From Streptomyces sp. CB01881 (GTDB lineage: Bacteria; Actinomycetota; Actinomycetes; Streptomycetales; Streptomycetaceae): a DNA stretch of 64,000 nucleotides. The notes beneath the pieces are model-generated. The model did not search any database. It was not told the DNA's origin and saw nothing but the letters and a program-made list of their open reading frames with translations. Position numbers and translations under genes: made by a program. Location: the NCBI RefSeq assembly GCF_002953255.1, contig NZ_CP026498.1, positions 897,456 through 961,455 on the forward strand, given 5' to 3'. Shown one piece after another: positions 38,426 through 49,290 of the stretch; position 1 is the stretch's first letter, and the number at the start of each line of letters is the position of its first letter.

Positions 38426-38461
38426 GGCCGTCGGGACAGGCTCGGACGGTCCCCGACGGCG
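38426..38461. terminator. Hairpin between convergent uspA-like and GH1 genes
   Basis: GCCGTCGGG (38427-38435) pairs with CCCGACGGC (38452-38460), extended by GAC/GTC with a one-base bulge. It sits 27 bases after the stop of the Usp gene, and may act in both directions. Confidence 0.5.
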
Positions 38462-38561
38462 CCCTGTGGGGCAGTCTTCAGGTCACGACGGACCACGGAA
38501 GTCGACCACGTGCTCGTCGGACGGGGTCGATCGGCGCCCCTGCCCACGCACCCCACCCGAC

Positions 38562-39938
<1,377 letters not shown>

Positions 39939-40123
39939 TTATCGACTCAACGGCGAAACGCCAGAGGCAGTCGACCGCCACGTCGAGACGCCGATCACCA
40001 CAAAGGACGGACCCACTGGACAGGGACCCCAGATCCCACCGAGAGCCCACTTGACCCCCAGCACCTCCCATGACGCCTGATCCCACCTCATGACACCGAA
40101 TCCGTGAGAGGCGTGCGAGAGGC

Positions 40124-40161
40124 CGGTGAGCCGCAGTGAGCCTCCTCACTGCGGCTCACCG
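40124..40161. terminator. 17-bp hairpin
   Basis: A perfect stem of 17 bp (40124-40140 with 40145-40161) and 4-base loop. It follows the stop of the minus-strand gene ending at 40241, so it is probably its terminator. The 39903-40123 stretch carries the GH1 promoter, of which I see nothing definite. Confidence 0.7.
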
Positions 40162-40240
40162 CACTCTGAGTCGGATCCCCTCCACCACCAGATACTCCGG
40201 TTCGGGCTGTTGCTTCGGCGATTGACCTTGGAGTCCAGTG

Positions 40241-41584
40241 TCACCGGACCTGTTCCAGCGGGTACCCCTGGGCCAGAGCGGCCTTGCGGAAGGCAGCGAG
40301 CCGATCGGCGGGGACGGCGAAATGGCGCTCCCCCAGCCGGGTCACGAGGGTGCGCAAGCGCCGGTCCCCCGCCAGGAGAGCGGCGATGGCACCGTCCGCG
40401 CATTCGATCAGGTGGACCGGGCCGGTGTCACGGACCTGGCCGAGGCGGCGGGCTGCGTCGTCCAGGAGCGTCGTGATGGTCTGCGGCAGCGGATGCCGGC
40501 TTGCCGACTCCAGGTAGCGACGCAGTTCACTGAGGTCGCGTCCGGCGTCGACGGCTCGGAGCAGGGAGCGGTGGGTGAGGCTCCAGACGTGGTCGCCGGC
40601 CTTGTCCGCGAAGGCGTCCAGAAGCAGGGCGTCGGCGGGGGCGAGTCCGTCGAGGGCGGCGATGTCGTGGTTCGGCAGGACGGTGATCCGGCCAGCCGGG
40701 GTTGCCGGTTGGGGCTTGGAGCTGGGGGTGTAGGTGGCCGCCTCGCCGGTGGCGTAGGCGCCGAGTGGGTTGAGGCGTATGGCGAGCAGACCGTCGTAAC
40801 GGCTGAGTTGGTCGAGGTAGTCGCCGCCCCAGTTGTGCTGGTAGTCGGTGCGGGCTCCGGCGGGCGGGATGTAGTCGATGTCGATCAGGCCGAGGACGGC
40901 CGCGTATTCGAACAGCACGGCGAGCGTGTAGCGTCCCTGGAGCAGTGACCAGTCGTGGTGGCCGTCGTAGCCGAGGCTTCCGTACTGGGGGTCTTCCAGG
41001 TACAGCTTCCACAGGGCGCGTTCGCTCCGGGTGATGACGGGGTCCTGGCCGGCTCGGCGCATCTGCGCGAACAGCTCGTCCACGGCGATCCATTGGCCGG
41101 CGGTGCGGGTGGTGAGCGCCTGGCCGACGAGCTCGCGGCGCGGTCGGGCGGCGGTGAGGACGTTGGCGGCGCGCTGGCCTTTGATCTCCTCGATCCGGGA
41201 GAACTCGTCCAGCAGGGTGTTCTTCAGCCAGCGCTGCCACAGGGCGGCGATGGTCTCGTGTGCGGGCTTGGCGAGGGCGGTGCGGCCGCGCGGGGTCAGC
41301 GTGAGCCTGCCGGAGGCGAGGGTCGTCAGGCCGCCGGCCTGGAGGATCAGCGGCCAGGCGAAGGCGGCGATGGCCTCGTGTTCGTAGAAGTCGCCGCCGT
41401 CGAGGACTTCGGTGATCGCGGCGACGGTGGCCGCGCTGGGCCTGCGGGTCTTCTCGCTGCAGCGGAGCTTGCCCGTGGCGCACAGCTGGAGCACGGCGGC
41501 CAGGTTGGCCTGTGCCTCGTGCTCGGTGACACGGATCCGGTGCTCTTTCTCCTGCCAGTCCTCAAGCTGGTGGCCGATGCTCAC
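40241..41584 (-). CDS. Protein with XPB-like Helicase_C_3-type C-terminal domain
   Basis: 447 residues. The C-terminal ~130 (RITVLPNHDIAALDGLAPAD, HVWSLTHRSLLRAVDAGRDL, LRRYLESASRHPLPQTITTL) match the helicase conserved C-terminal domain seen at the end of XPB-like helicases and in stand-alone actinobacterial proteins. No Walker motifs are present, so it is not itself a helicase. The N-terminal two thirds contain winged-helix-like parts (IAALWQRWLKNTLLDEF and similar). The gene overlaps the next upstream gene by 4 bases. Function unknown. Confidence 0.65.
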   Translation of the reverse strand: MSIGHQLEDWQEKEHRIRVTEHEAQANLAAVLQLCATGKLRCSEKTRRPSAATVAAITEVLDGGDFYEHEAIAAFAWPLILQAGGLTTLASGRLTLTPRGRTALAKPAHETIAALWQRWLKNTLLDEFSRIEEIKGQRAANVLTAARPRRELVGQALTTRTAGQWIAVDELFAQMRRAGQDPVITRSERALWKLYLEDPQYGSLGYDGHHDWSLLQGRYTLAVLFEYAAVLGLIDIDYIPPAGARTDYQHNWGGDYLDQLSRYDGLLAIRLNPLGAYATGEAATYTPSSKPQPATPAGRITVLPNHDIAALDGLAPADALLLDAFADKAGDHVWSLTHRSLLRAVDAGRDLSELRRYLESASRHPLPQTITTLLDDAARRLGQVRDTGPVHLIECADGAIAALLAGDRRLRTLVTRLGERHFAVPADRLAAFRKAALAQGYPLEQVR

Positions 41585-42330
41585 AGCTGTCCCATCGCCA
41601 CGGTGTAGTGGAAGCCGTCGGGGCCGCAGGACTGCTCCAGGGTGCGGACGATGTTCCGGGCGTCGTCGTACGGGCCGGAGGCGTAGAACGGCTTCCCCTC
41701 GCGGCCGAAGACGATCGCGGGCTCATCGCCTCGCACAGACCCGAGGTACGGGGCGGTGTCCGCGAAGCCCGGTGCGGGCGTGAAACCGAGGGAACGCGCG
41801 TACTCGACCGCACCGTGCACGATCGTGCGAGCCTGGTCGAGCTCGATGCTCAACGGCGGCTGGTCGAAGGCAGAGTAGTACCGGCGCAGGTACGCAAGGA
41901 GTGAGCCGGCTCCGATGACCTCCGGCTCGACGGTGTTCTTCACGCCCAAGCAGTAGACGTCGACCAGGAACCCGCACACCGTCAACCTGCTGGCGCGCTC
42001 CTGACGGGCCACCAGCACCTGGGCGAAACCGCTGGTCGCCGTATCGTCGGCGGCATGGGGGTACCCCCGACCGGAGGCTGGGGGAGGGTCGGCCTCCGCC
42101 CACGCGGGAACGGCAGCCAGCCCCAGGCCGGCGCTCCAGCCCGCGTTCACCCAGCACCCGACCACCGGCCGATCGGCCGGGGCCACCCCTTCCGTCCGAC
42201 ACTCGGCCACCTGTCGCAGCAGCGCACTCGCCTGCGCAGGGCGCAGCCCCAGCGCCCTCGCGATCTGCTTCGGCCCGCTCCCCGCCGCCCGCAGCTCCGA
42301 GACCCTGGCCAGGACGTCATCGCTCTCCAT
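41581..42330 (-). CDS. HTH-containing hypothetical protein coupled to the Helicase_C_3 protein
   Basis: 249 residues. Residues 1-45 form a simple helix-turn-helix (VLARVSELRAAGSGPKQIAR and ALGLRPAQASALLRQV). The middle domain has ASRLTVCGFLVDVYCLGVKN and IVHGAVEYARSLGFTPAPGF, a pattern seen in proteins that accompany SEC-C motifs. The end is FGREGKPFYASGPYDDARNI with FHYTVAMGQL. I start at ATG 42330, though no strong ribosome site precedes it. It overlaps the next gene by 4 bases, so both products are likely made together. Confidence 0.6.
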   Translation of the reverse strand: MESDDVLARVSELRAAGSGPKQIARALGLRPAQASALLRQVAECRTEGVAPADRPVVGCWVNAGWSAGLGLAAVPAWAEADPPPASGRGYPHAADDTATSGFAQVLVARQERASRLTVCGFLVDVYCLGVKNTVEPEVIGAGSLLAYLRRYYSAFDQPPLSIELDQARTIVHGAVEYARSLGFTPAPGFADTAPYLGSVRGDEPAIVFGREGKPFYASGPYDDARNIVRTLEQSCGPDGFHYTVAMGQL

Positions 42331-42689
42331 CACCCGGGCATTGTCCACCAGCCCCGGACACCGGAGAACCCGCCCATGAGCGTTCGACCCCAACGGCTGG
42401 CGCACGCCCCAAACGGCCGCCGCCGACGTGGCAGTGCCGCTATGCTGGAGCGTTCCGGGGTCGGCTTCCGCCACGATCGGGTCCGCCCGTCCGCTCATCT
42501 CAACCCGGCTACGTCACCTCTGCAGCCCTGTGTCACCGCTGCAACTCGCAGGCATCCCCGCAACCGCCACTGCCGCCCTCGCCACCGTAGTCGCCGTCGC
42601 CGAACGCGACCGCCGAGCCGCCGGGCGCTGCCCGAACATTCGCTGATCCCCGTGCCCGCCAATGCGCCGGTTGTTCCGTCCGGCGGCGG
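42331..42689. other. Gap between two minus-strand genes
   Basis: About 360 bases. A plus-strand frame (42428-42646) ends with a natural-looking ATAALATVVAVAERDRR stretch, but has no recognisable domain or good start, so it is not called. The promoter of the HTH gene should lie near 42340-42400. Confidence 0.25.
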
Positions 42690-43385
42690 TCACGGGCGGG
42701 CCACCGGGCGGTAGCCGTTCCCGGCGAGCCAGGCCCGCGCCCGGCCTCGCTGCCGCTCCTCGGCGAACAGGCCGAACCGGTGCAGCTCGTCCTCACGACG
42801 CGCCAGGACGTCCTTGAAGCGGCGGAACGCCCCGCGACCGGCGATCGCGATCTCCAGGCGATCCGCGAAATCGGCGTCACCGACCGTCGCGATGAACAGC
42901 TCCATGTCCCGGTATCCGTCCCGGGAACCCTCACACCACACCGGCAGCCACCGCTCGTGGTCTTCGACATCCTCCGCCCGCTCGTCGGAGTCGACCTGCT
43001 GGGGCCAGCAGTCACCGGTGGTCAGGTCGATCCGGCCGCCACCGAAGACCGGGTCGCCTTCCAGCAGCCCGGACAACTCCTCCAGATCCACCGACAGTGG
43101 CCTGAGCACCGGCACCGGGCCGCACCCCAGGGCTGCGTCGAGCTGTCGCGTCAGCTCCACATCCCCCTCCCAGTCGCGTTCACCGAGTGCGGCGATGCAC
43201 CGCCCGGCCAGGTCCGTTGCCCCCGGCACCCGCGCGGTCACCGCGTCGCCGAGCGCATCCCCGATCTGCTGCAGGACCCCGGCCAACGGCTGCCCCGACA
43301 GCAGCGCGACCAGCGCCGCCCCGTCGCCGGCATGCCGCGCCGCGCGCAGCTGCCGCAAGGTCTCCTCGCTCCACGTGTCCTTCAT
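42690..43385 (-). CDS. UPF0158-family protein
   Basis: 231 residues. The C-terminal half has the family pattern: RIDLTTGDCWPQQ, RDGYRDMELFIATVGDADFA, GRGAFRRFKDVLARREDELH and RARAWLAGNGYRP. Function of the family is unknown. The N-terminal ~95 residues are Ala/Leu-rich helical and not typical of the shortest members. The ATG at 43385 starts MKDTWSEETLRQLR. It is divergent from the SWIM-protein-like gene with a 112-base gap. Confidence 0.8.
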   Translation of the reverse strand: MKDTWSEETLRQLRAARHAGDGAALVALLSGQPLAGVLQQIGDALGDAVTARVPGATDLAGRCIAALGERDWEGDVELTRQLDAALGCGPVPVLRPLSVDLEELSGLLEGDPVFGGGRIDLTTGDCWPQQVDSDERAEDVEDHERWLPVWCEGSRDGYRDMELFIATVGDADFADRLEIAIAGRGAFRRFKDVLARREDELHRFGLFAEERQRGRARAWLAGNGYRPVARP

Positions 43386-43497
43386 GGGCAGTACGGTAGC
43401 CGCGCACCCGGGTCGGACGAGCGCAAGGAAAGCCCTCAGGGAGTGAGCGCATCCGCCGCTGGCTCGCGGATGTGCCCGACGTGGTGGGACGGGGTGC

Positions 43498-44333
43498 ATG
43501 GGCACGAACACGGTCTCCCCGGAAGACCTCGCCGCACTGGTGGACAGGCTGCGGTGGGACAAGCGCCGTCATCCCCACCGCGGTCGGGGCGAGTACCAGG
43601 CAACCGCCCACCAGGTGCTGGAGACGGCGGCCACCCTGGTCGAGGCCGGCCGGGCTCACACGGTCGTACGGACGCTGCGCACCGCCATGGACAGGGTCAC
43701 CCGCGCACTGATGTACCTGGACGACTCCTCCGGCATCGTCGGTGACGCGCTCCAGGGACTGGTCGACCTGTACGCCCGCGCCCTGGAGCAGGCCCCGCCC
43801 GCCAACCCCAAGACGCTCGCTTCATGGCTGGTCTCAGCGCAGTTCGACGGTCCCGGCTGGCCTCGCATCCACCTGCGCGCGTTCGCGCCCGCCTTCGGGG
43901 AGCAGGACATTGCCGAGATCACCGCCCAGGTCCAGGCACGCGCCGCCACCACCGACCCCGACTCATGGAGAACCCGGTTCGCCGTCCGCGACTTCCGCGA
44001 GCAGCTCGCCGAACTCACCGGCGACACCGACCACTACATCGCGGTCCTCGCCGAGGACCTGAAGGAACCCGAGCAGTACCGCAGGATCGCGCACGCCCTG
44101 GTGGAAACCGGACGCGCGGCCGAGGCCGTCGACTGGGCCCGGCGCGGTCTGGTCCACCACCCCGGCAACCCCTACAGCGACAGGCTGCGCGACCTGCTCG
44201 TCGACCTCCTGCTCGACGACGGCCAACTCGACGCCGCACTCGACGTACGCATCACCGAGTCCGCACCGAGCACAAGCACAAGCACAAAACCAGCTTCATC
44301 GCCAAACTCGACAAGGCCGGACTGGCTCCCTGA
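43498..44333 (+). pseudogene. SWIM-zinc-finger-protein-like gene with a 3' frameshift
   Basis: The frame from ATG 43498 encodes an all-helical protein (YQATAHQVLETAATLVEAGR, SSGIVGDALQGLVDLYARAL, YIAVLAEDLKEPEQYRRIAH, AVDWARRGLVHHP) resembling the C-terminal half of actinobacterial SWIM zinc finger proteins; no SWIM motif itself is visible. Past ~44250 it turns into Ser/Thr/Pro-rich sequence, while the neighbouring frame carries EHKHKHKTSFIAKLDKAGLA and a stop at 44333, a natural ending. A CACAAG repeat marks the likely slip site. Either a real frameshift or a sequencing error. Confidence 0.55.
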
Positions 44334-44355
44334 TCCGCTCGGCTCCGCGGATTCC

Positions 44356-44530
44356 CTACCAGCCGCGCAGCGCCTCCCAGCGCCGCTCAAACACCGCCAC
44401 GCCCTCGGACCCGAACAGCAGTCGGCTTGGCCAGTCGCTTGGCCAGCTCCGCCGAGTCGATCCGCAGCTGCTCGCCAAGGCCGACGTGGACGGCGCCGAT
44501 GGCAGAGCCGATCTTGCGCGATTCACGATC
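44356..44530 (-). pseudogene. Fragment of a small unknown protein
   Basis: Minus-strand frame WRTYDRESRKIGSAIGAVHV, then GLGEQLRIDSAELAKRLAKP, shifts frame and ends GSEGVAVFERRWEALRGW and a stop at 44356. The two halves read as one protein with a one-base shift. No family recognised. Confidence 0.4.
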
Positions 44531-44545
44531 GTAGGTACGCCAGTC

Positions 44546-44833
44546 CTAGCTCAGCACCCCGGCGAGGTAGTCCCAGCACTCGGCTGCGCACTCCGCCGCA
44601 TCCAGCGGCTCGACCGACGGCGGACGCAACGCCGGCACCCGAAGCTCGGCCACCACAGTTCCCTGCGGTGACGATGCCATGCAGGTCGCACACGTAGGAG
44701 ACGTCCGGAACCGCCCATGCCTCGTCCACCAGCGCGCAGCGGCGCCAGATCCCCAGCACCCGGCGCGGTAGGTAGTCGCGCCCCAGGTCGTGGTCGTGGT
44801 GGTGAAGCTGCCCCTGCGGCGTGGGTAAGGCAC
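44546..44833 (-). pseudogene. Decayed fragment of unknown protein
   Basis: Natural-looking segments in two frames: DYLPRRVLGIWRRCALVDEA then, in the next frame, PSVEPLDAAECAAECWDYLA before the stop at 44546. A frameshift near 44660 separates them. It sits directly upstream of the other fragment, as if two adjacent genes decayed together. Confidence 0.4.
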
Positions 44834-45051
44834 GCGGATGGCCGGTTATCGCGTGAGGTGTTGGATCAGGTGACGAAGGCACCCGTTGCTTCGGGGGAGC
44901 GCGTGCGCGAGCCCTGCGCTCTGTGGATCTGACCGCACCCCGGAACCGGGGGCTCGCCTGGCGGAGCCCCTGCGGACCGGCCGTCTCCGGTCTCTCTGAG
45001 CGGTAGATTCGGGCTGAGGGTGGCACACCGGACAGGTCGGGAAGAAAACAC

Positions 45052-47340
45052 GTGGCGGGGAACGCGAGGGAGCGGCTGGCTGAGCTGCTCGGCGGGTCGA
45101 AGCCGACGGGGGCCTTCAGCGTCCAGTTCGAGGCGCCCGCGCACGGGCTCGGGCTCGAGGTGGCCGGTGTCGGGCAGCTGAGTCTTCCGCTGCGCGCGCC
45201 CCAGGCGAAGAAGCTGATCGCGGTGGCGCGCCCCGCGTTGTTCGGCCGGGGCGAGGAAACGCTGAGCGACACCAGCGTCCGCGACACCTGGCAAATCTCG
45301 CCGGATCAGATCACTCTGGCCGGCCCCTCCTGGCCGACGCTGCTGAATGGCGCGCTGGAGCATTTCCGGGACGAGCTCGGGCTCCCGGCGACGGCCCGGC
45401 TGCGAGCCGAACCGCACACGCTGCTGGTGTACGGCAAGGGCCAGTTCTTCCTCCCCCATCAGGATTCGGAGAAGGACGACGCCATGGTGGGCACGCTGGT
45501 GCTCTCCCTGCCCTCGGCGCACACCGGCGGAGAACTGGTCATCGAGCATGCCGGACGGCGCAGCACCTACCGCGCCTCGAGGACGGAGCTGACCCTCGTC
45601 GCCTTCTACGCCGACTGCCGGCACGAGGTCACCCCGGTCCGATCCGGGTACCGGGTGACCCTCACCTTCAACCTGCTTGCCAAGCCTGGGACTTCGGCGC
45701 AGGATACCGGTCCGCTGGCCGAGCTGGCGCACTGCCTGGACCAGCACTTCAGCACGCCCGCCAGGCAGCGCTACGCGACACGGGACCTCGACCCGCCGAA
45801 CCGGCTGGTGTATCTGCTCGACCACGAGTACACCCAGCGAGGCCTGAGCTGGGAGCGGCTCAAGGGTGCCGACGCCGAGCGCGCCGCGCTGCTGCGCGCC
45901 GCCGCCGGGCAGGCCGGCTGCGAATCGGTGCTCGCCCTCGCCGAGGTCAAGCAGACCTGGGACGCCTACCCCGCCGATGATGCCCCCTGGGACGACTACT
46001 ACGGGTACGACGAAGAGGGCGAAGATGAGGACGACGGCCCCGCAACCGACGACTACGTCGTTCAGGACCTGATCGACGACGAGATCACCCTCGACTGGTG
46101 GACCGGCCCGGACGGCGCCGGCGGCGAGCCGATCTCGTTGTACGTCCACGACTACGAGGCCTGTGCCAGCACCCCGAGCACGAACCTCACGCCCTATGAG
46201 GCCCAGTACGAGGGCTACATGGGCAACTACGGCAACACGCTGGACCGGTGGTACAGGAGGGCCGCGGTCGTCGTGTGGCCGCGCGAGCGGGCGTTCGCCG
46301 CATGTGGCGAGGCCGGATCGCGGTGGGCCCTGGAGGAACTGCGCAACCGCATCGAGCAGGGAGATCCGGACGGCGCACGCACCGCCGCGCACTCCCTCGC
46401 CCCGTTCTGGAAGCACACCGTTGCCCAACCCGAGCTGCTGGACTGCGCGTTGCACGTGGCCGCGGGCCTGGGTGCGGCCGAGACCGCGGCGATGCTGCTG
46501 GAGCCGTTCCAGGTGGGCGCGCTGGGGCCGGAACACGCCGGCGGGCTGGCTGCGGCGGCCGAGCGGTACGGCACCGCGTGGCTGCGCCAAGTCGTCGACG
46601 GCTGGTTCGGCCCGCGGAACCGCTACGAGCCCCACCGGCACGAGTGGACCGAGAGGCTGCCGGATCTATGCACGGCGCTGCGGGCCACAGGACCGGGTAC
46701 AGCGGCGGAGCGGCTGCTGTTCGCCGGGGCCTGGACCGCAGTGGCCGGCGACCTGCTGCCGTCGTCCACGACCGGTCCGGCCGAGACCCGCCGCTCCCAG
46801 CTGGAGGCGCTGGCCCTGCCACTGCAACGCATCCTGCAGGCGGCCGACCAGGAACAGCGGGCCGAGATCCTGACCGCGCTGCGCGCCCAGGCGGATACGG
46901 TGCTGGAATGCCTGATGCCGATGCTGCGCTGTTCAGCGCAGGCGCTGCCGACGGACGCCAGGCGCACGGCGGGTCTCGACGCGCTCGCACGCGACTGCGC
47001 GGACCGGCTCCGCGCGATCGCCGCACGACAGCCGCGTGCCGCGGACGACTGGTCGATCGCCTGGACCGGTTGCGGCTGCGAACTGTGCGCCGCCCTGGAG
47101 ACGTTCCTTGGTTCCCGCTCACGGCGAGTCCTTGAATGGCCGCTGGCGAAGGACGGACGCCGGCACGTGCACACCAAAATCGACTCGGCCAGGCTCCCGG
47201 TGCACCACCAGACCAGACGGCAGGGACGCCCGTACACCCTCGTGCTGACCAAGACCGAGCAGCTGTTCATCCGCGAGCAGAGCGCCCGCCACCAGGCCGA
47301 AGCCGACCTGACCTGGCTGACCTCGGCCTGGAACGCCTAG
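45052..47340 (+). CDS. Large protein with N-terminal 2-oxoglutarate/Fe(II) oxygenase-like domain
   Basis: 762 residues. Residues ~50-210 show the double-stranded beta-helix site: H136 and D138 (LPHQDSEKD), H191 (DCRHEV) and R201 (SGYRVTLTFNL), a complete iron and 2-oxoglutarate ligand set like prolyl-4-hydroxylases. An acidic low-complexity insert follows (DEEGEDEDDG, about 320-330). The last ~400 residues are helical and unassigned; a CGCELCAALETFL segment near 682 has paired Cys. Substrate unknown; a protein or nucleic-acid hydroxylase is possible. GTG 45052 with a GGGAAGAAAA upstream is used. Confidence 0.7.
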   Translation: MAGNARERLAELLGGSKPTGAFSVQFEAPAHGLGLEVAGVGQLSLPLRAPQAKKLIAVARPALFGRGEETLSDTSVRDTWQISPDQITLAGPSWPTLLNGALEHFRDELGLPATARLRAEPHTLLVYGKGQFFLPHQDSEKDDAMVGTLVLSLPSAHTGGELVIEHAGRRSTYRASRTELTLVAFYADCRHEVTPVRSGYRVTLTFNLLAKPGTSAQDTGPLAELAHCLDQHFSTPARQRYATRDLDPPNRLVYLLDHEYTQRGLSWERLKGADAERAALLRAAAGQAGCESVLALAEVKQTWDAYPADDAPWDDYYGYDEEGEDEDDGPATDDYVVQDLIDDEITLDWWTGPDGAGGEPISLYVHDYEACASTPSTNLTPYEAQYEGYMGNYGNTLDRWYRRAAVVVWPRERAFAACGEAGSRWALEELRNRIEQGDPDGARTAAHSLAPFWKHTVAQPELLDCALHVAAGLGAAETAAMLLEPFQVGALGPEHAGGLAAAAERYGTAWLRQVVDGWFGPRNRYEPHRHEWTERLPDLCTALRATGPGTAAERLLFAGAWTAVAGDLLPSSTTGPAETRRSQLEALALPLQRILQAADQEQRAEILTALRAQADTVLECLMPMLRCSAQALPTDARRTAGLDALARDCADRLRAIAARQPRAADDWSIAWTGCGCELCAALETFLGSRSRRVLEWPLAKDGRRHVHTKIDSARLPVHHQTRRQGRPYTLVLTKTEQLFIREQSARHQAEADLTWLTSAWNA

Positions 47341-47478
47341 TGCTCCAGAACTGCTTCACGCTGCCTTTCTCGGTCGGATCGCCCAGCCAGCGAGCTGGCC
47401 TGGGCGGGCGCTGGACGCGAGATCGCGCGCTACCTCACGAGCCCGCAGGGCCGCAAGCACTACCAGGAACCGACCTTC

Positions 47479-48861
47479 ATGTCCGTGGTGCCTGATAGCG
47501 TGCCGGGCATGCCGCACCGCGCCACTCCGCGCCGCACGGGCCACCTCTTGCCCCTCGCCGCCGCCGATGCCTTGTGGGCCGAGTTGATGGCCAACAGTGT
47601 GTTCCCGGCCGCTGGGCAAGCGTTCACCGGCTTCCCTGCCGATCCGCGGGTGGGGTACGTGCTGCTCGGCGCACGTGCGGTGCCGACGGTGAAGGGAGTC
47701 GGCGGCCGGTGGCATGTTCAAGAGGCCGATGTGCGCCGGGCGGCCGAGGAGCTGCGTGCGGTCAAGGCGTGCGGGGTCGGCCTGGTCCGTGTCGCTCCTT
47801 TCCGCGGGTCACTGAAAACGGGGCAGAGGGAGGGGCCGGCGCTGCGGTGGCGTCAGCGCCTGGGCCAGGAATGGGCCCGGGCTCGCGTCGATGCCGCCCC
47901 TGGGCCGTTGCCGCGCGGCAGTGACCATCTGCCGCATCTGGCGGGGATCGACTGGCGTCGGTCCCTGATGGAGCGGACCGGAGCGGGGGCAGGGGACACA
48001 TGGTGGCTACCTCGCACGCTGGTGAAGATGCTGGACGCGGCCGAGCACGCCGAGGAGCGGTGGCTGCTGGCCGCGCGGACCTGCCAGAGGTGCGGCGCTG
48101 TGGCGGATCAGCTCGAGCAGTGGCGGGTCCAGGCCGGCAGCAGCCGGCAGACGATCTGCCCCGACTGCCGCACAACCACGCCGCGCCCGTACAACGGGGA
48201 GCTGGAAGGCCACGTCTACTCGGTGCTCAGCAAGAAGCGCGCCTCGCTGGAAGTGTCCGGGTGGAGGTGCGCCGTCTGCCGGGAAGCACCTGCCTTCGCG
48301 GTCGACCACTGCCACGAGCACGGCTACGTCCGCGCGCCCGTCTGCCAGTCCTGCAACACGCGGGAACGGCCGAACTACCTCTACAGCAACGACGTATACG
48401 TGACCAGCCGCTACGCATCCCTCTTCCATACCCACGCCGAGGACTGGCTGCCGCACTGGCACCGCTGCCCCGGCTGCCGCGCCCGCACCACGCTGCCGTT
48501 GCCGCACCTGGCGGCACTGACCGCACTCCTGGTCGGCGAACCGCTGCGCCCGACCCACCGCGCCCCCCACAGCTCCCGCGGGCGCAAGCCCTGCGGTGAA
48601 CTGCGTGCTTCCTGGACGGGCAGTCACAACGCTCCCGGCTCCTGCATGATCACCCTGAGTGTGGACTACTGCCCCAGTGGGGAGCACCGCATCCTGGCGC
48701 AAGTCCCCTACCGCGAAGCCGTCGACCGATTCCGCACCTGGCTGGCCGAGACAGCCCCGGCGGTGGCCGCTGCTGCGGGGCCCGGCCGCCATGACACCGT
48801 CCCCGCGCAGTTCCGGCCCGTCGTTCCGGACACCAGCAGCGAGGGCCTGGCGCTGTTCTGA
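47479..48861 (+). CDS. HNH nuclease, endonuclease VII type
   Basis: 460 residues. The T4 endonuclease VII-type core is at ~264-293: RCAVCREAP (C264, C267), VDHCHEHGYVRAPVC (D276-H279, C289) and SCN. Extra Cys pairs lie at C202/C205 and C227/C230 (TCQRCG, CPDC). The N-terminal ~190 residues and C-terminal ~160 are unassigned. The core cuts DNA branches or mismatched DNA in relatives. The open frame continues upstream of ATG 47479 as GREIARYLTSPQGRKHYQEP without a start codon, so this gene may be a fusion or its true start lost. Confidence 0.7.
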   Translation: MSVVPDSVPGMPHRATPRRTGHLLPLAAADALWAELMANSVFPAAGQAFTGFPADPRVGYVLLGARAVPTVKGVGGRWHVQEADVRRAAEELRAVKACGVGLVRVAPFRGSLKTGQREGPALRWRQRLGQEWARARVDAAPGPLPRGSDHLPHLAGIDWRRSLMERTGAGAGDTWWLPRTLVKMLDAAEHAEERWLLAARTCQRCGAVADQLEQWRVQAGSSRQTICPDCRTTTPRPYNGELEGHVYSVLSKKRASLEVSGWRCAVCREAPAFAVDHCHEHGYVRAPVCQSCNTRERPNYLYSNDVYVTSRYASLFHTHAEDWLPHWHRCPGCRARTTLPLPHLAALTALLVGEPLRPTHRAPHSSRGRKPCGELRASWTGSHNAPGSCMITLSVDYCPSGEHRILAQVPYREAVDRFRTWLAETAPAVAAAAGPGRHDTVPAQFRPVVPDTSSEGLALF

Positions 48862-48864
48862 ACG

Positions 48865-48925
48865 TTGACTTCTGCGCACCCGCATCCTCGGCAGTGTCAT
48901 CAACGAGTACTGCTATGCGGCTTGA
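48865..48925 (+). pseudogene. Possible relic of an IS481-like transposase end
   Basis: A frame ends TRILGSVINEYCYAA and a stop at 48923-48925; RILGGLINEYRYAA-like ends are typical of actinobacterial integrase-core transposases. Only ~15 residues remain. The rest of the 48862-49265 gap holds no recognisable gene. Confidence 0.3.
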
Positions 48926-49290
48926 CCTGCAGCAACGACTTTCCGAGCCCCACAGGCTCCGGGAAATACTCGCCTTCGTCGCGCCGTGCCTTCGACAAAG
49001 GCACCTGCGGCTGCCTCACCATCGACCGACTCATCCGGCGCTTGGGCAGCCGCTGGACCTGTCAGCGCGCACTTGATCGGTGGCGAAGGCGTCAAGTGCG
49101 AACCCCCCAGCCGAGATCTGCGATCACGGCGAGCAACCACCGAACCCGTGCCAGTGATCTTGTCAGCGGTCACGCAATTCCCCACGATCTGCATGATCAG
49201 CGTCACGTAATTCGGCTCAGTCGCTGATCTTGTGATCGGTCGGGTGGTGTCGGTGGTCCCGGGGCTTGACCCCGGATGTTGGACACGGGG

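Noticed and set aside
44866..46641. 591-residue minus-strand frame
   Set aside because: Antisense of the 2OG oxygenase gene, which carries a complete active site.
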